Of a stretch of DNA of 64,000 nucleotides, positions 34,910 to 58,961 are shown one piece after another. The notes below the pieces were generated by a model, which ran no database searches, had not been told where the DNA came from, and worked only from the letters and a program-made list of their open reading frames with translations. This DNA comes from Thunnus maccoyii. Its lineage: Eukaryota > Chordata > Actinopteri > Scombriformes > Scombridae. The DNA is taken from assembly GCF_910596095.1 (NCBI RefSeq), contig NC_056548.1:2063815-2127814 (forward strand). Direction: 5' to 3'. Position numbers and translations under genes: made by a program. Each line of letters begins with the position of its first letter. The first letter of the stretch is position 1.

Positions 34910-36880
34910 TTTGAGCTAGTAAAAGGAAGGGAAGGGATGAAAGGACAGCATTATAGGTGGGAGAGAAGTGGTGTCATAGACCTCCTCTGTTAAAGGATGG
35001 TATCTTTACTTCGATGTAGAAGGCCCATCTCTCCTCCTTATATGTCCGTTGTTGTCATCTTTCAGGTGTGGGTAAACTGCTGAGCCTTGACCTGAGGAGT
35101 TGGTCCTCCTGTGTTTAGCCATGCGTTTGTTTAATGGTTGTTTAGTCCCCCTGATATACAAGTCTGTGTATTCCTCACTGGGTGTGTGGTTTTTCAGATG
35201 GACCAGTTTCTGTCTTAGTGTGTTGCTGGATTTGAAAAACACACGGATGTGGTGTTTGTTGAAAAGACACGTATGGAATGATGATGTTGTCACTCCAGTT
35301 GGGGTATCTACAGGCTTTAAGTGGACATCCTTCAGGTGTTTGTGCTCCTTCTCTTGGGCCACCTGTTGGTACATTATCAGCTCAGTGGTGCTGATAACTC
35401 CTAGAGTAAGTATTGGTCTATGTGTTTCCTTTATACTCCAATGTGTACGGCACAGTCCAAATAGGCCAAGCTGTTGTTCCTGTTGTTCTCTCATGTGAAC
35501 TTCATGTTATTGTCCACTGAGTTAATGTGTTCTGTGCACTTCCCGGGTTGTAATTGTGACCCATGTGTCGTCCACATATCTAAACCAGTGACTCAGTGTT
35601 GTTCCTCTGAAGGTGAAGGTTATCCACAATGGGAGATACTGGTGAAACCACGGCACAGCAATGCCTTTGTCTGTAAAACACCTGTTGTACTGGAAGAAGT
35701 GTTCAGGTCCAGCAGTTCACAAATCTGGACTGGGCCAAGGTTGCTTCTATTGTTCAGGGTGTTTTTTCATGTAGCAGTGGTTTCCTTATGGTTTCCACCG
35801 CTTCCATAGTTGAGATGCGTGTTAACAATGAGGTCACATCATCAGGACACCATAGTTTCATCTGGGTCCAGTTTCAGTCCTAAACCCTTGTTCACAAAGG
35901 AGTTTTGAATATGGTGAGAAGTGTTACCAACCAAAGGGGCTAACATGGTAGATATATGTCTAGCAATGTTGTAAGTAACTGAGTTGATGAGGGGCGTTTT
36001 TCTTCTTTGTGAATCTTGGGGAGCCCATACATACATGGGACGTCTCCTCCAGGGTATAAGATGATATTGTTCACGATTGATGGTTTTCTCCTTCTGTAGC
36101 TGTTGGAAACACTCTGTGGCCTTTTTCTTGTATCCACTGGTGGGATCACAGAGTATAGTGTAGTGACCCTGGCATGGTAGTCCGCTGTGCATCTTCCTTT
36201 ATCAGCCGGTAGGATTTTCCTGGCTCGTGAGGTTGGAAGGTGGTGCCTTTGCATTGGAAAAGGTCACCGATACTTTCAACCTGAGCTGTTCTGCCTCCAT
36301 TCCCGTTAAGTTGTTTTTTCCTCATGGCTGATTCTGTGGCTGTGGTGAGGTCAACTATAGGTAAATACCGTGGTGTGTGACTAGGACATCTTGCTCTGTC
36401 TGACAGGCTCTTCATCCAGTGGTAAAGTCTTCTGCTTACCTGCTGTTACTGGCTCGTGATTGTAGGTTTTGGAATTTCCTTGTGTGTCTCTCATTGCTTT
36501 TGGCGTGTTGAGATAGTTGTGCCTTCTCAAAAAAATCAGTTTTCCAAGACTGCATTTGGCAGATGTGTTTTCAGTTTCTGGAGTAAGCCGTCCTCCTCTT
36601 TTATTCAAAGCTTTAGCAGTGAACTGGACTCACTCTGTCTATCAGTAGCTGGTTCTGTGCCTTCTTTGGTATTAGTCTGTGTTGTCGGCATCTCATGTTA
36701 AACCGCAGCTGGCTTCTGTAGTCTGCAATTTTCCTGGCTTTCCTTTCATACTCCATACTATATCATTCTGAGGTTGTTCATCTAAATATGTTTAATAAGA
36801 TGTCTGTGAAGATTCTCAGGAATCCAGGTCACGGTTATCCGAGCAGGGTTGAATCGAGGGCAACTGGACTTGGTTGCAGA
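34910..36880 (-). mobile_element. Penelope-like retroelement, degenerate, with RT and GIY-YIG domains
   Basis: Read on the minus strand, 36610 to 34910 gives broken frames of a Penelope-like element. The N-terminal RT region shows YGLPKIHKEEK and SVTYNIARHIS...LAPLVGNTSHHIQNS. A catalytic RYVDDTWV lies at about 35567-35578 (YVDD). The C-terminal part (35494-35006) shows EEYTDLYIRGTKQPLNKRM and KHRRTNSSGQGSAVYPHLK, the GIY-YIG endonuclease region, with the usual YIG glycine context altered. Near 34950-35000 a frame-shifted FNRGG and FSPTYNAVLSSLP resembles the family C-terminus. Frameshifts and stops separate the pieces, so it is dead. The 36790-36880 segment probably belongs to its 5' end; that boundary is uncertain. 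Confidence 0.8.
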
Positions 36881-37257
36881 TTTCACCTTATTATAAGATT
36901 CCATCTTTAAATAAGGTAAAATTCAGAATATCTGTCTTTAAATTGACTCATTTTAGGAATTAATATCTTAAAACAAAACAGACTAAATTCTGAAAACCTT
37001 AAAATAACTCTTAAAATAAAGCACTAACAATGTTCTCACTTCTCAATTACATTTGTCTCCAACTGTCAAAATCAGTACCAACATTCCTGGGAACAGTTTT
37101 TCCACGAATGACTGAAGAACGTAAACATGTTATTAGCTTCAGGGCTTTTTCACTGCTGGAAAACAAAACTGCTGCACAAAGTGGTGAAAACGTGACCCAG
37201 TAGGCTCAGAGACAAACTGCTGTTGAACTCTGGGACTCTTCAAACATGCATAACACA

Positions 37258-37260
<3 letters not shown>

Positions 37261-37313
<53 letters not shown>
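37261..37313. repeat. (CA)n microsatellite
   Basis: About 26 CA units. Confidence 0.97.
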
Positions 37314-37316
<3 letters not shown>

Positions 37317-37591
37317 CCCTTTTAGGCAATATTTATATTTTTAACAGATGTATTTGTCACATATTTATAGACTTATTTATCACTTATGTGCAATACTGCA
37401 CTTGCACACCCGATGAGCAATATAATGTTAATCTGCTTTTCTCAGTGTTGAAGTGTTTGAAACCATATCTAGATCATTTAATGAAGGTCAAATTTATGGA
37501 ATAACAATTGAAATAAATAAATTAAATGTGAATATTCGGAATGTTTTCTACCATTTTTTTGAGAATTGTATGGGGAAATACGGGCTGCAGA

Positions 37592-37622
37592 CATTATTAT
37601 TATTATTATTATTATTATTATA
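37592..37622. repeat. (ATT)n microsatellite
   Basis: About 10 ATT units just before the CpG-rich island. Confidence 0.95.
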
Positions 37623-37689
37623 ATTATCATTATCATTATTACTGTTATTATCCTGTATGGTGTACCAGCTCTTATCAGCTGCTTTCAGT

Positions 37690-37860
37690 CTTTTCCCGGC
37701 GCGTGGTCAAATTCACGTTTACTGTTTACTTCCTCGCGGATGAAGGGGAGGGGGGTGAGGGGGGCGCGAGGACTACATGCGGCTCGTGGAGTCCTCAATG
37801 GCGGCGGGCACGCCCAGCGCGCGGGCACGTAGCAGAGTGCAGCCACTTCTGCTTATTTGA
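37690..37860. promoter_or_regulatory. CpG- and G-rich island upstream of egln3
   Basis: A GC-rich block in AT-rich surroundings, with many CpGs, G runs (4, 6 and 6 Gs within 37746-37764) and three RCGTG cores (37701-37705 forward; 37714-37718 and 37826-37830 reverse). It lies about 1.75 kb before the egln3 start codon. Could be the true egln3 promoter CpG island or an enhancer. Confidence 0.4.
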
Positions 37861-38204
37861 TTTTATCTACAGATTATTAATAAAGAAGTGGACATCAGAC
37901 ATGTGACCAATGTTCATGTTCTGCTGATTAAAGTTATATTAAAGGTTATTTTAGCCTCTCGTGGTAATTTTCTGAAATATTTCCCAACAAATGAAGATAA
38001 ACTGTTGATATCAGCATAATACTGAGTGTATATGTTGCTTAAAACAAAACAGAAACTGGGTTAGTGTGAGTCCTCCCTCCTCCCATGGTGAACATCACAT
38101 TCAGCACGTCTCACACTTTCCCTCCAGTAGGTCACTTTCAGTCAGCATGATAACAGCAATATGACAGGAAGAGGGGGAATGGGCTTTCAAAATAAACTTT
38201 TCAC

Positions 38205-38635
38205 CCTCCAACTAAGTACAATTTTGAAGTACTTATACTTTATTTGAGTATTTCCATTTTCTGCTATTTTACACTTCCACTCCACTACACTTATATGACA
38301 GTTTTAGTTACATTTCAGATGAAGATTTGACATAAAATAATATATTTTAATTAACTGTTTTTCTTTTTAAACATTTGTTATACACTTTGAGCTGTGTTAA
38401 TGTGTGAAATGTGCTATATAAATAAAGTGAATTATTATTATAATTATTAAAAACACACTACTATTACTTATATAATATGATGCAGTAACATCACTATTAA
38501 TCTGCCCAAAGTATCTAAAGTGCATAAATGTATAAAGTAGTATCACATAGAAATACTCAAGTAAAATACAAATACCTCAAAATTACACTTAAGTACAGTA
38601 CTTGAGTAAATGTACTTAGTTACTTTCTTCTGCTG
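38205..38635. mobile_element. Decayed TACTT-rich foldback MITE
   Basis: Left arm (AAGTACAATTTTGAAGTACT, then TATTTCC...CACTCCACTACA) and right arm (AATACTCAAGTAAAATACAA, then AAGTACAGTACTTGAGTAAA) are the arms seen in the 13244-13936 element. An L2-like 3' tail (38374-38450) lies between them. Confidence 0.5.
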
Positions 38636-39279
38636 GCTATTACCAGATATTTTCATCATTAAATCATTTTTTAAGAAGTGTTTCAATAAACCGTTTTAAA
38701 TGTGTTTATTAATGTCATAGAATAAAGAGAAATATCCCTCAGACCAAAAGTCCAAAACCCAAATGAATTATGTTTACAGTTAAAAACAGAAAATCCAAAA
38801 GTTTTCACACTTGATGAGCTGGAAGCATTTTTTATTTTTTTTAAATAAAAAAAGTAGTTGATTATATTTTCTTTATCATCAGTTTCAGTGTTCACAAAAT
38901 AGATGAAGCCACTTCTTTAAAAACTCCTGAGAACATGACAAATAGTTTAAAAGTAAAACATCATGTATTGTGACACCAGAGTCTTGCAGCACTTTTACTT
39001 CCTCATGAGAAACCGATGACACAGTCATACAAGCTGTTTTTGGATTATTACAAAGAATTAAAGTCTTTCACAACTCCTGGTTGACTATATGTTGTTGTTG
39101 TTGTTGTTTTTATTATAATGTTAATTTAGCAGAGAACAGTAGAAGTTGTGAGGTAAATATTCATCTGTTGTTATTAAAACACAACTTACAATATATCCAA
39201 CATAATAAATATTTACAGTTCACTTGCAGCAGTAAATGATGCCTCAGTATAAGACAGTGTGTTTGGCTAAAACGCATAC

Positions 39280-39598
39280 TGAGTAAAAACGTGCAGTGGA
39301 AACAGCCAGACTTCTCTCAGCAAGTAAAGCTTTGATTTGGAAACCTACAACCGGAAGTGACCCTATTGACCACGTGCTAATTGACGGTGTTTCAGCCTCA
39401 ATAAGAGCCCGGTGTTACCATCAGCTGAGACACGCAGACTCAGTCCGGAGGCGTTCAGTCAACGTTTCAGCTGGACTGAGTTCGACTGTCAAACGTCTTG
39501 ACATATAAAACATTTCAATTGTTGCCTAAGAACTTTTAACTCCTGACAATCTCACAGTTTAAATCTATATTTGCTCCAAAATTGCCTCAGACGTTAAG
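39280..39598 (+). promoter_or_regulatory. egln3: egln3 proximal promoter / 5' UTR candidate
   Basis: Contains ACGTGC at 39289-39294 and CACGTG at 39371-39376, both with the RCGTG hypoxia-response core, 220-310 bp upstream of the start codon. An ORF of 70 codons from 39296 lies upstream of the main start and could be an upstream ORF if transcription begins before it. Confidence 0.4.
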
Positions 39599-51009
<11,411 letters not shown>

Positions 51010-51323
51010 ACGTGAGAAAACGTCGCCGCCTGGTGTTTAACTGCAGGAGAAGACGGCAGGAATCCCTTCTGACTCTCGCTCCTCTGTCTGTGTCAGCTGA
51101 AAGAAAAGACAAAAAGAAGAAGTGTCACTCTGTCCTGGACTCCGGAGGATTCGAGGGAATTTTCAAACTTTCATCTGATGAACTGATGTTCCCTCATCGC
51201 TCCGGCGTCCAGGCTGGAGAAGACAACCTGCCTGCACTGCTGCGAGCGCTGCTGCTGCAACCTGACAAATGATGAGTTCAGGTGACCGGCAGCTGCTCTG
51301 GACTCTTTCTGCTTTACTTGTGC

Positions 51324-51357
<34 letters not shown>

Positions 51358-51982
51358 GATTTCTGCTGAAAGCCCTCCTGAGACGGAGGAAACGGCGGAC
51401 TGCACCTTTTAATGCTTCGCCTTCAGCTCACTTCAAAACAAGAGACTGAGAGACAATGTTTACAGACGGAGAGAAATTAAGAGACACGATGATTTCTAAC
51501 CCGAGTGTGAGAGAAAACTTTCATATCGTAACATTTTTCTCTGCACACGTTTGTGTTTTTAATCATCGAGGAGCATCAGAGAAATGTTTACTAGTAACTG
51601 AAGTCTACATATTCAACAAACAAAGGCTGCAAAACTTAACGAAAAAGAAGAATTATGCTCTTAAATCTTAACCTGAGAAAGCAGGAAAGAGAGGAGGAGG
51701 CAAATATGTTTTAGGAAAATGACTAGTGGTTTAAATAATAACAATAATAATAATAAGACGTGGAGTCATTTCAAAAGTTGCCACAAACTTCACAAAATGT
51801 TGTAAAACTTTATTATTTTACAAGTCCTTTCATTGTAATTTGCTGGAACTCGCGTAATTTCCAGGTATTTAACGCTTAAATTTCAGAGTATTTTACAGAG
51901 TGTGGTGCAGTTTGGTACAAATTATAAGAAAAATGTCAAAAAAGTGTTTATTTTTGGGTTCATATGAAGTTGTTATAATAAA
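51010..51982 (+). other. egln3: egln3 3' UTR with (CT)n tract and AATAAA
   Basis: Downstream of the stop codon lies a (CT)n tract at 51329-51355, then AT-rich sequence with an AATAAA at 51977-51982. Further AATAAA motifs at 52918-52923 and near 53161 could extend the UTR. Confidence 0.4.
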
Positions 51983-53460
51983 TTAGATTCTCAACTGAAA
52001 AAAACGTATTTTTCAGTGTGTAGTTTTGTGTGTCAATTAACATTTTCTATGTAACACTTTATTTTATGAGTCATTTACTTTCCTAATTTCTAAAACATCT
52101 TTTAAAGGGTTATGTGATTTGGTAGTATTGAGGAAATGCACTTAAGAAAGAATCTAATATAATAATCTAATAATACATAATAATATATGTAGTTTGGTGT
52201 ATCAAACTACATATAGAAAACTCCGAAAACAACATACAAACCCAAAAATATTCAGCTGGAAACCAACTTTTCTTGAGTTTTTTTCTAACAGTTTGTACCA
52301 CATTACACCCCCTCCCTCCCTGTGTAAAACGTCCTAAATTAAATTGTTAAATACCTGCAAATTATACAGAAAATATCCATTAAATTAGTATAAAATGAAA
52401 GGAGCTGTAAGATAAAATGTCATTCTTGATCTTGGGAACAGCAGTTTGAACACCAGCTTTTTTTGTCAGAGCTTTCAACCACATCTCACTCAAATCACTC
52501 CATTTACTGAAGAAGACAGTGGTAGAGCTGCAACTAATCATTATTTTCATTATCAATTAATTCGCTGATTATTTTCTCAATTAATGGATTAATCATTTTA
52601 TGTATAAAATGTCCTAAAGATACTCTGCTTATTATTTCGTATGACACAGAAAAGTATCAAATCTTCATATTTGAGAAGCTGAAACCAGCTTTAAAAAACA
52701 ACTTAGATTATCAAATATTGTTGTTGACTCATTTCCTGTTGATCGATGCATTGTTGAAGCTCTAGACGATGGTTGAAAGCTCCAGAAAAAGCTGCCTGGT
52801 GAACCTTTGAATTTCACAACATGTCAAAAATATAAAAAAGATTCACATAAAATAAAATAAATCAAGTTGATGTTCGATGTGTTTCACTCTGTTTCTGCTT
52901 TACATCATACATGTAAAAATAAAAACTTGATTGTTTACAAATTGTTTTGAATCATTAATTTGAACAACAGAATTTCACAAACCAGTAAAACAACATGAGC
53001 AGATTATTATGGTCTGGATATTCAACCCCTGATGTTTTTTTGGTATCAACTGATTTGGTGTTAATAATCTTGTTTATTTTATACTTATATCAGATAGTTC
53101 CTGATATGAATCTACATTTTTTATTACAGTTGTTAACTGTGTATTACATTTTGTGTAAACAAAATAAAGGTTTTGTAGCAAAACATGTTTAAATTCCTTA
53201 TCGAAAAAGAAAAACAGTTTTGAAATTGATACTAAAACTCACATTGAAAAACCGGGGTAATGTGCTGTTTTATGAGTTTGTATTTCTAATAATTTTCTAG
53301 TAAGATTCTTAAAGTTTGTAAAGTTCTGAAACAGATTTTAGTTAATCAAGTTTGTAAGAATATTTCCAGGAATGTACTTTAAAATAACTTTTCACTTTAA
53401 AGGAAATATTTAGTCATTTATTACTGGAAAATATATTTAAAATATGGATCTTTGCACATG

Positions 53461-54490
53461 ACATCCACCCTTTGAAGACTCTGAGGCAGAAGAAAATTTT
53501 ACTTTTTTTTTTTTGCATGTTCAGCTGACTAAAAGTCTCTGTAATTGTTGTTAACAATAACTCAATTTGAAGTTTACCAACTGAACAGTATTTTACCTGT
53601 AATTAGAAGCAAATTACAAACCTGTAAAATGCAGCATCATCAAACACGATAGAGTCTAATAATCACACATCATTCCACTGAAATTTGATATTGAAGTATT
53701 GAATTATTGGCCAACTATATCTACTGTTTCATCAGAAAGATAATATTTCTCCTATAAAACCTATAAAAAAGGTTCAAACTGAATCTTTTTAAACAAATAG
53801 TTCTACTTTCAGGATTTTTAAGAAGATCAATAATCTGTGAAATCTAAGAACAGTTGTTGAGCAGTACGACTTTGTTACCGGATCATTTTGGAGAAACATC
53901 TTCACACTTTCTCTCTGCAAAGCGAGTTTTGCTCCCGAATCTTAAAAAATTAAAAAAATATGGATCTTGTGCATCTGATTTATCATCTTGTGCACACAAC
54001 AAACAAACGTCCTCACAAGACTCTGGGTTGATAGGAAACTACATCCTGAGGATATTTTGACAAATTTTTTGCATGTTCAGCCAACTTAAAGTCTCTCTTA
54101 GTGTTGCTAGAACTTAATTGCAATTACTCAGTTTGAAGTGTACAAAGTGAACACAGTGTTTACTGAATTTTACCTATAATTACTATCAAATTACAGAGTT
54201 GTTTCCAGGACACTTTCTGGGAAATTAGGAAATATTAGACCTGTAAAATGCAGCATTATCAAATAATCACGATGTGGAATTAGCAGGAGCTCCTGTAACT
54301 GCAGCCAATGGAGTTAAAAAAAAAAGGTCAAATTGCATCTCTTTTAAAGGAACAGTCCGACTTTTCAGAACTTTCAACAAGATCTAAAAACAGTCTCTGT
54401 GTTTTGGAAAGTCTGATTGTTTTGCAGGTTTCAGCCTTTGCAGTGCGACTTTGTGACCGGATCATTTTGGAGAAACATCTTCACTCTTTC
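53461..54490 (+). repeat. Diverged tandem segmental duplication, period about 560-580 bp
   Basis: GCATGTTCAGC recurs at 53515 and 54071, CCTGTAAAATGCAGCAT in both, and CCGGATCATTTTGGAGAAAC at about 53878 and 54457. Similarity is interrupted by small indels. Confidence 0.7.
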
Positions 54491-54629
54491 CTGTCTGCTG
54501 TGAGTTAAAATGGCGGCCGGCGTTCGCTGCGCGCTCCGTCCTCCACCGAACGAGAAGGACAAAGAGGAAGACAGATTCCACTGACGCAGCAGATTTGACG
54601 ACGGCGTGTGAAGCGGCTGTCATGGAGAC

Positions 54630-54630
<1 letters not shown>

Positions 54631-54671
<41 letters not shown>
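54631..54671. repeat. (GT)n microsatellite
   Basis: About 20 GT units downstream of egln3. Confidence 0.96.
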
Positions 54672-54672
<1 letters not shown>

Positions 54673-55274
54673 TGAATAATTGATGCTCCGTTCAAACAGC
54701 TCTTCAGAGACGTTATTGAGCTGGAGTCACCGTCCTGAAAGAATAACGCTCGCTGCCAAGTTACACCGCCTTTTTTAAAACTGATGTGTCATCTTCACTG
54801 CAGCCCGACTGGGACGACCTGAGATGGTGTTAAATACAACGTGTCGGTGTAACTGCACTGTGAGCTGCGTGTGAAGAGACACATTTCACCCAAAACCAGA
54901 TTCTTGTACATCTCTGAATGCTCTGTAAACATATTTATAGATGTGTTAAACACAACTTCTGTTTTAAGAATGAACTTTGTAAATGTTGTGTGCATAAATC
55001 CTGATATTTGTGATATTTTTCTGTAATCAAAGTCATGAAAAAAGTAACCTAGTAGTTCAATTATATAGTTTATCAGCTTCGTGGTGAAGTTTAAAGCATC
55101 TCCAGCTCATGATGGAGATGAAACAAACTACATACCTGTGCTTGTGTTCAAACGAAAGGTGGATTTTTTTCTTTAAAATATGTTTTAAAGGAGTAGCATC
55201 AATATTTTAGGGAAATATTTGCTTCCTTTCCGTTAGATGTCTGTGTGTTCAGTACAGATTGTTAGCCTAGCTTA

Positions 55275-55687
55275 TAGGGGTGTGCCCGAAATACAAATAC
55301 GTTATTCGGCAAAGTAATAAATAAAAACACAAATAGTGGGTTTCTTATGAATATTTGTTTCAGACAAATATTTTGAAAATTATTTGTTTACGGGAAGAAA
55401 AAAAAAGAAAAAGGTCAAATACCAGCATGCAGGTCGGTTATAGTCGCTATCTCAGTGTCTCTCCTCTGACGAGGGGAGTCACATCCACCTGCTACATAAC
55501 GCACATTTCCTTATTTGGACATCACTCCTGGAGCAACTGACACTTTAATTTTCTGAAATTAAAAGCGTAATAAAAACAAAAAACAGTATTTTTAGGCCTC
55601 TTTCCACTTTTATTCGAATACAAATAATTTTGCTGCCTCAACAAATACAGATACAAATACAAATACTGGGCTCTCTGCACATCCCTA
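55275..55687. mobile_element. Non-autonomous hAT-like MITE with perfect 8-bp target duplication
   Basis: 413 bp element. Ends are TAGGGGTGTGC and GCACATCCCTA (inverted, one mismatch), followed inward by AAATACAAATA-type repeats on both sides. It is bounded by identical CTAGCTTA at 55267-55274 and 55688-55695, the 8-bp duplication expected for hAT transposition. No transposase is encoded. Confidence 0.85.
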
Positions 55688-56289
55688 CTAGCTTAGCATG
55701 AAGAAACAGCTTTCCTGGCTCTTTCCAAAGTTCAACCAGACAGTCATGCTGGCAGCACTGTGAGGCTGTAGCTACATGCTAACATACTGCTAACATCTGC
55801 TAATCAGTTGATTGATTAAATAAATACAGTGAGATGGATCTAAAACCTCCCAAAAAAGCTAGTTGGTGAGTTTTAAGATTTAAGATTATTTTGTCAAACT
55901 ACAAGAATTAACTTTCATGCTCAAAAAATAATCTTGTATAACAAAAATAGAAAGTATGTTTTTCATTTTCCACGTATTTTAGCATTTATACTCCTAAAAG
56001 TCTTGAAAGTGCAAATGAAAGTTGTTTGACGTACATCACCCCTGAAAATAAAATTTAAAAAAAGTACAAAATCTGACATGATGAGAATTTTCTAACATAA
56101 AAATAACGTCACAGACTACAAAAGTTAAATATCAGTTTCATACCTGAAGGAATTTTCTGTTCTCCAGCCTGCGTCAGTGTTTCACCCTGCGAGGAAAAGC
56201 AAATCACAAGTGGAGTTAATCACACTTAATGCTTTTTACACGTCTGTTATCAGGTGAACAACAAGTAGCTTTGACATTAAAGATAAGAA

Positions 56290-56600
56290 GAGTGATTGAA
56301 GAAGTTCTTTACTCTAGTAAATGTAGTAATACTACAATGTACAGATACTCCATTACAAGTACATGTACTCTGTGTTATCATACATGTTTATCAGAAAAAA
56401 TGTAAAAATATGAAAAGTAATACATAAAAATTCTCATTTTTAATAGTAAAATCTTAAATTAAAAAGTAAATAACTATAACTGTCAAATAAATGTAGTAAA
56501 GTATAATATTTTCCTCTGAAATGTAATGGAGTACAATTATAAAGTAGCAGAAAAAGGAATAAAAAAAGTACCACAAAACAGTATTTAAGTTCTTACCCAA
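56290..56600. repeat. Decayed TACTT-rich hAT-like repeat
   Basis: GATACTCCATTACAAGTACA and ATGTAATGGAGTACAAT segments resemble the arms of the CAGTGGTGG-ended family. Ends are not recognisable. Confidence 0.4.
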
Positions 56601-57740
56601 TGGTGAAATGTAACTAATCCTAATATTAATATTCATTGTTCTTTTTTTTTTTTTTTTTTTAATAACACCTGATGATTTGATTGGATAAAACAGTATTTTA
56701 TAATTGCTTTGTCTCGTGTTAATCGTGGTTTACTGTAATATCAGTGTTCAGTCCTGACACATAATTTATTACCAACGGTTTTCATTTTGCATTTGCTCTT
56801 CGAGATTTTGAGACCAAAATTAGGAGTATATATTAATATGTCCAAATGCTGTTGATGCAAAAGTAACTTTAACTTCATGTTTTCTGTATAAATGCTGTTG
56901 AGCTTTAGCACAAAAGGCAATTTAACTTCCCAAATGTATGAAATTATTCATATATTTTAACAAACTTCTGACTAAACATAATATGCATAAAGCTGGTAGT
57001 CATAGAAACCAAATCCATGTAACTATAACTATAAACTTAAGTGTTGATGAAATGATTTGAACTCATCTGTTCAGCAGCAGTTCTGGTGTTGATCCTCTGG
57101 ATGTCTCTATAGCTCCACTCTGATGAGAAAACGCCTCAGCAGGATGGTTTGAACTCTGAGAGAAGATGAACACATAATATTTAATATAGTTACTGATAGA
57201 ATAACTTCTCTGACGTCATCTACACAAAACACTGCAAACACTGTATCCTATAGAAAGTGAATGAATGGCAGCAGAAGTTGGTCGGCACTTGAAAACCTAA
57301 ATGTTGAGGTACGTCATGCTGTAAGACCAGACTCACTGCATGAAATACGACCTTTATTGGCAGAATTATTAATGAAACGAAGGAAAAAATTAACTCAGAG
57401 AAGTTCAACAAAACAACGTGAAGGAAAAAGGGAATAAATGAACAGATAAACCTGATGGAAAGTAGCACCTGCTCAGGTAAACACAGGGGGGAGCTGGACA
57501 GATAGAAAGTTTAAAAAAAATACAAAAAGATTTCTAAATTACTGCCAAAGTCACATTTTATTCATGAGCACAAACACATATATGTTAATATGATTTACTA
57601 GAGAACAGTTTAACAGTTTTTTGAGGGGACACAGTCTAACAACATATTAATGTTCACAGCAAAACCACAACACATCTTCATAAACAACGACAGTACAGGT
57701 CAAAAACTCAGGCCGGCAAATATGACCTATAGTTACGTTT

Positions 57741-57754
57741 ACGCCATCTAGTGG
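57741..57754 (-). promoter_or_regulatory. CTCF-like motif, repeat relative of 9299
   Basis: ACGCCATCTAGTGG fits 13 of 14 positions, in the related context CGACAGTACAGGT... GACCTATAGTTACGTTT. Confidence 0.4.
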
Positions 57755-58961
57755 CCGTAGTAACGAACTACGGCTTCCCAAAACCGTTACAGATGACTGT
57801 TGAACAATAATGACGACAATGCTGTGCTCAAAGTCTGGTTAAGTTTAGACACAAAACCCACTTGGTTAGGGAAAGATCATGGTCTTGGTTAAAACGATCA
57901 CTTGAAAAGTGTTTATACTTCCTTAAAGTTTTATGCAACCTTCGTCGTCATGGCAACAGTAAACACCATGACACTACAGTTTTTAAAGAAAAGTTGGGAA
58001 CGTGACACTCGCAGTTGGGAGTTGGAAGCCGGAAGCGAACGGTGGTCTCCTGCAGTAAAGTCTACTATATATCCACGAGGCAAAAATCATCCTATCAAGT
58101 CACCTCATACTGACGTCATCTGAACGGCGTCACTTCACCACGTCGAGACAAACTCCACTCAACCCTACTTCTGACTAAATGATTGAATTATAACTGGTGA
58201 TGAGTCAAAACATGATCAAATGTCTTACACCATTTGTGCGGAACTTGCACAATTTTCGCTAAAACTACATCTGAACTTTAAAGCCAGACTAAACAAACAA
58301 ACAATCTCCTAGGAAACAGACGACCGGTAGAGAACCTGAAGCCAAAGGGGAAGCTGCGGTTTCCTGCACCGAGCAGACATCCCTTTATTTTAACCTCAGA
58401 CGTAAAAAAAAAAAAAAAAGTAGAAGTTTTAAATGTTCCACGGAATGTGTTGTAAGTGTCAGTCAAAGAAAGGTCACTGTTTTGTGCAAAGTCATATAAC
58501 ATCAGCCTGTAGCTGGTAGACGTCCTGGTGGTTTTGATCTTAAAGAGGAGAGAGTAGGAGAAGACTTAGCACTTAGCTTCTGTTTCTGCAGCTCCAATCC
58601 CAGTCAGCTTCCAAGCATATCCTCAGGAAGACAGGCAAACTTTCCTGCCAGACACGCTCCGGGGACCCAGCACTTTTCCCTCAGCCCAGGATTGTTCACC
58701 GTGGTCCTGGAAAATCCAGCTGGTTTTCTTTTACTATTTCCACTGTCTTTTTTATGTAGTTCACTATTTTAATTTTAAGAGGTTACGTGGGTTGTCCCTT
58801 TCACTCCTCTCAGCTCTCCTCCAGGCTGCATTGTCAGTTTTCCCCTTCCCCCGACTCACAGGTGTGTCTCATTTATCTCCTCTGTCCCTCCTGCACCGCT
58901 CCCCTTCCCTGTCCTTCCAGGATGTAAAGAGCTGTACTGCTCCATCCCCTTTCTGCCACAG

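Larger units (their letters stand above)
52000..55260. other. Gene-free AT-rich DNA downstream of egln3
   Basis: Contains an AT-rich dispersed repeat (52525-52765), the tandem duplication at 53461-54490 and a (GT)n tract. No coding region with family similarity. Confidence 0.5.

Noticed and set aside
35474..35809. Plus-strand open frame of 111 aa
   Set aside because: Antisense shadow of the Penelope-like element, whose YVDD motif is on the minus strand here.
36790..36880. tRNA-like sequence (GGTTGAATCGAGG resembles a B box)
   Set aside because: No A box or cloverleaf could be drawn; it fits better as the end of the Penelope-like element. No tRNA or rRNA gene was found in the window.
39296..39508. 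70-codon open frame just upstream of egln3
   Set aside because: No family similarity; at most an upstream ORF if transcribed. Not called as a gene.
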